Assembly: GCA_003118195.1 (NCBI GenBank)
Contig: BEXV01000019.1
Location: 268,695 to 332,694 of the forward strand
Direction of reading: 5' to 3'
DNA: 64,000 nt
From: Hemicentrotus pulcherrimus
Taxonomy: Eukaryota; Echinodermata; Echinoidea; Camarodonta; Strongylocentrotidae
The notes beneath the pieces are model-generated. The model had not been told where the DNA came from, did no database searches, and worked only from the letters and a program-made list of their open reading frames with translations. Made by a program: the position numbers and the translations under genes. Below are positions 60,438 through 64,000 of the stretch, piece by piece. Each line of letters starts with the position of its first letter. Position 1 is the stretch's first letter.

Positions 60438-62820
60438 TAGCAACCAGTCAAATTTCATTATTATCACCAATTTTGTGTTCTATCTCAGTATGAGCATTAA
60501 TTATGAAATATAGACTGACCTATGACTTTTATTATTATCTTATTTTAATTCTTTATTATCATGAAAGTGGGTGGTTTCCTCTTTCTTCGTAAGACAGGTT
60601 TATCGCTCCGTTTCCCTATGATAGATTAAATGATTTTTGTTTTCTTCAAGACATAATGCTTTATTTTTAAGATTTCATTTTGAAAATTATGTCCTGGAGA
60701 TTATTAACAAGCTTCAATTCCTGTCCTGTCGTCTTTTAATACAAATCATGTTACTCTTTTATCACTTCTACCAAATGAAATATACATGCCACTATATTAG
60801 ACATTGTGTGATTGTACCTCGGCTCTTTTACTTTGATACAAAGAGGAGTGTGTAGCGCAAGGAGTGTCAAGACATAAGAACCCACTATTATTATGAATGT
60901 GAGTTCTCAGACTATTATGCCTGTTAACGTAACGCACCTTTAAAAAAAAAGTATCGAGTATTAAAGATGAATAACACGTGAAAAGATTTCACCGTGCAAT
61001 TTTGGAGTGCCACATAAATTTTGTATATTCGAGCAAGTAGACGCGTTGACAAACAGTATTGATTGGATTGTTGCATGACAACCGAACGATCATTCATCTC
61101 TTGGAAACCTAGGGAAGGCACCCACACTCATAGGGGCAATCTCTATACCTCCTCATGAGCTGAAAGGCACATTTCCCACCCTTTTTCAGGGAGTGAGGGG
61201 GGGGGGTCAACTTCATGCTGGGGAGGTCAACTTCATGCTGTTTCTTTTTTTCTATATTTTGCCATACGAAAAAATTCAACAAATTACAATTATGGGTTTC
61301 CTAGGAAAGTAGGCCGTCAGAATATATTTCTTGATGGTGAATGAAACTATCCTAGCCTAGGTAAATAGAACTTGATTAAACCACCTCGCTTTTCCAATAT
61401 AAGGTCGCGGTTGCAGAACTCTATTGGTAATTCAAAACTCCCGATGAGGTGCAGCCCCCCCCCCCTACCCTTTGGATGCCAGTCTACCCCCTTTTGAACA
61501 TTTGGTTGGGGTTCTTTTTGTTCACAATAAATGTATGAAGGATGGACCCCATATATCATCCGCCTCTATAATTATATTCCCCTGCAGAAGGCCCTTGCAG
61601 TGGCCGAAACTCATTTAAATTTGATATAATGGTGCGGATATGTCTCGAGTTGTTTTCTCTTTCCACGTTTAAGCCTACCCCCTTTCTCTCTCTCTCTCTG
61701 TTCTTTTTTCAAATTTTCCCGTAGACATCCTTCATCGGTCTAACACGAACTAATCTTGCATGGATCTATTTTGTGTCCTTCCTTCTATGCCAATGATATT
61801 CTGTATTTCCTCAATCATATCATTTCATTCTCAAATCGTCTTTGTCGTTTATCTCATTTAATCAGCTCCCCTTTCTTTCTCCCTCCCATCCCCGCACTCC
61901 TCTTTCCTGTAACCACAGTCCATATCTATTCTTCTACCACTTCTTTTTTTATATTCATATATGAAATACTCGTATCAAATACTCCTAATGATAACCCCCA
62001 TAATCCACATCTCCAATTCCAGTGATTACAGACTAGAATTGTTGTCGAATACCATAACAAAAATGTCTATTCATGGGGAGGCTTTTGCCCTGGGTTTTGC
62101 GAAACCTAATTTACTTATCGCACATGATTAGACAGCTAACGTGAATTTAATGAAAAGATTCGATCCATCTGTTTTGTACCATGATTGGACTGCATGGCTC
62201 CAATTCAGGAAAGGGTAATTTTCATCGATTTGTCTTCATTCTGGAATAGGTCTATCATGTGGGTATTGTGGATAGTGTCTTAATAAAATGCTCTAACACT
62301 AGTTAGAGCGCGTGAAACGGATTACTGTGATATTTCTTTCTTTCATTCAATATACTCTGACGTAAACATAACGTAGGTTATGTATTTTGTACTCTCCTCG
62401 TTCATCCATCTGTCTCACATACCCCTTGTACGCGATGCTTCATTTCGATTACGTTAATACCTGCGTCAATCGTACCCTTGAAGGTAGTGAGCCCCTATGG
62501 CAATGTTGTACTAATCACTTTGCAATTACCTTCTTGCACGATATCTCTCTGACGCCGTCTTGCGTTTAATAGGCAAGTGACATCTTGTGCGCAGCCGCCG
62601 TTCTGACTCTTGTGTACCATGCGTTATGTGTACTGACGTCTGGCTGTGTTAACCACCGACACGCTGTTTGATGTGCCACATGAGAGAGAAATCATAACGA
62701 AATTGAAAACGACATGAAGAGCTCAAAACGTTGGGTTGAATTACTGGTATGTGTTTCATTGCCTTCGCATGATCAATGAGCGAAGATAAGACCGCAATCG
62801 AAAATCTCTTAAAGTTTTCG
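60438..62820. other. No gene recognised
   Basis: Contains a G-rich direct repeat (GTCAACTTCATGCTG twice, near 61.21 kb) and the ribozyme-like motif at 61.57-61.64 kb. Confidence 0.5.
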
Positions 62821-63144
62821 TCGACAATTTGATGGCACAATTTCACTTAGATTGTATCATAATGTGAAAAGGCATGTCATTTAAGACACACTTCTGCAAA
62901 GATCCCGCCTACGCATCATTAAAAAAAATGATGTGTTCAAAGAAAAATATTGATAAAAGAATGCAGAATTTTGGTTTTCTGTTGTACGCAGGAAACCTAA
63001 ATCGTGCATTCTTTCATCAATATTCGACTTCATACAAATGTGTTTTGAAAATCCTAGCAGAAATGTATGTTAGATGACATCCTCTTCAACATTATAATAA
63101 TATTTAAGTGATGATATGCCATCAAATGTTAGGGGCTCCCAACA
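62821..63144. mobile_element. Palindromic MITE, family V, copy 2
   Basis: It matches the 12.2-kb copy and ends GGGGCTCCCAACACC. The left terminus lacks the outer 15 bp or so. The same short peptide frame ('NFGFLLYAGN' here, 'YLGFLLYSEN' in copy 1) appears in both, a sign of shared repeat origin rather than of a gene. Confidence 0.75.
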
Positions 63145-63257
63145 CCTTCTTCTTCTTCTTTTTCTTCAACATCTTCTTGTTCTTCTTCTTATTCTTTCTT
63201 CTTCTTCATCATTTTCTTCTTTTCCTTATTCTTCACCATCTTCTTCATCATCTTCTC
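63145..63257. repeat. Pyrimidine-rich (TTC)n microsatellite
   Basis: CTTCTTCTT units with interruptions directly abut the end of the palindromic MITE copy 2. Confidence 0.85.
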
Positions 63258-64000
63258 TTAAATAACTGACGCACTCTTACGTCATTAAAATGATGCGTCG
63301 GGAGCAATATACGTCACAACCCACACCCTATCTCTTTCTTTCTCTCTCTCTCACTCTCTTTCTTCCTTTCCCTCACCCACTTTCATTTACACTTTTTTCT
63401 CACTTTCATTTCTTTTGATCCGTTTTCTTTCATCAATCCTGTGTCCTTCATTCGTTACTATCGGTCGTGGTTACCGATAAATTATTATAAAACTTATTAA
63501 AATACGTCGCCAAGGCGAACAAAATGTCGATTATTCTATATTGTTATGCTGCTTCAATTATATGGGTTAACCCGATCTATGTAAAAATGGAATAGGGGAA
63601 ATGGTTCGTATGTATGCATTGAAATATCAAGGCGTATAGAATGACCTAATTTTGCACCAATACAATCGATTTAGATCGAGTACGTACATGATGTAGTGGA
63701 GGTAAAATTTATACTCAACTCGTATCAGTCGATATATGTTTACGTACGGTATACACGAATAGTCGGTGAAATGATATTTGCCATTGAATTAAAATTGAAG
63801 TGATGATTGATTTGCAGCCATGCCAATGTGGAAGTTGCTGTTGATTCAGTGCTACTTATTATTCAATCCTCTTTCAAGGGTAAACTAGATAGTAATATGA
63901 AGAATGAGAGAAAGTGAGAAAATATGATAAAACAAGAAAATATATCATGACCAATTCACGGGTTGTTACAGAAACTTGTTACAAACAAAATGCCTAAACA
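63258..64000. other. No gene recognised
   Basis: A CT-rich tract to about 63.42 kb, then AT-rich unique sequence to the window edge. Confidence 0.55.

Overview
This window looks like AT-rich, gene-poor, repeat-loaded nuclear DNA from a marine invertebrate deuterostome. An echinoderm, and more likely a sea urchin than a sea cucumber, is the best guess. Three things point this way. The only convincing protein-coding gene is a secreted IgGFc-binding-protein-like gene, a family greatly expanded in echinoderms. It has canonical GTAAGT/YAG introns. The tRNA-headed SINEs carry a tail like 'aatgggtacc(c)', which I recall from sea-urchin genomes. No bacterial gene organisation, rRNA, functional tRNA or CRISPR is visible.

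The gene lies on the minus strand, about 55.06 kb down to 47.76 kb. I could splice six coding exons with compatible phases into a 640-residue open frame. In order it encodes a signal peptide, an IgGFc-binding N-terminal-type domain (mostly one 1,006-nt exon), two Thr/Gln-rich mucin-like exons of the same phase class, and a terminal PAN/apple-like exon with its stop codon. The locus shows repeated internal duplication: a decayed second copy of exon 2 plus upstream intron, two copies of the Thr-rich exon, and a second terminal exon that has lost its cysteine core. Introns 1 and 3 hold a tRNA-derived SINE, a mariner-type MITE and a repeat that occurs again at 58.4 kb.

The rest is mostly a museum of non-autonomous transposons. 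(1) Five TTAA-flanked elements in four unrelated families, all starting TTAA-AGG, at 3.5, 8.0, 14.2, 19.8 and 23.5 kb, plus a decayed copy at 42.5 kb. (2) Three GC-rich foldback elements flanked by TAA, at 4.0, 15.4 and 55.4 kb. The one at 15.4 kb contains a 1.2-kb TA-flanked insertion. (3) A 716-bp foldback element at 34.15-34.87 kb made almost wholly of tandem repeats, flanked by a perfect 8-bp target duplication. (4) A mariner-type MITE with very long inverted repeats at 59.96 kb. (5) Several short MITEs at 12.2/62.8, 21.0, 43.9 and 45.1 kb. (6) A 5'-truncated CR1/L2-like LINE on the minus strand at 18.4-19.7 kb with its A-rich tail and a long target duplication. (7) At least nine tRNA-like SINE copies or fragments. 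Microsatellites and minisatellites fill some gaps.

Large stretches, notably 24.5-33.5 kb, 36-42 kb and 55.8-58.4 kb, hold no gene I can support. Most short open frames there are chance frames or readings through repeats. All identifications are by eye, without database searches. Repeat boundaries are given to a few bases where TIR and target duplication agree, otherwise to tens of bases.
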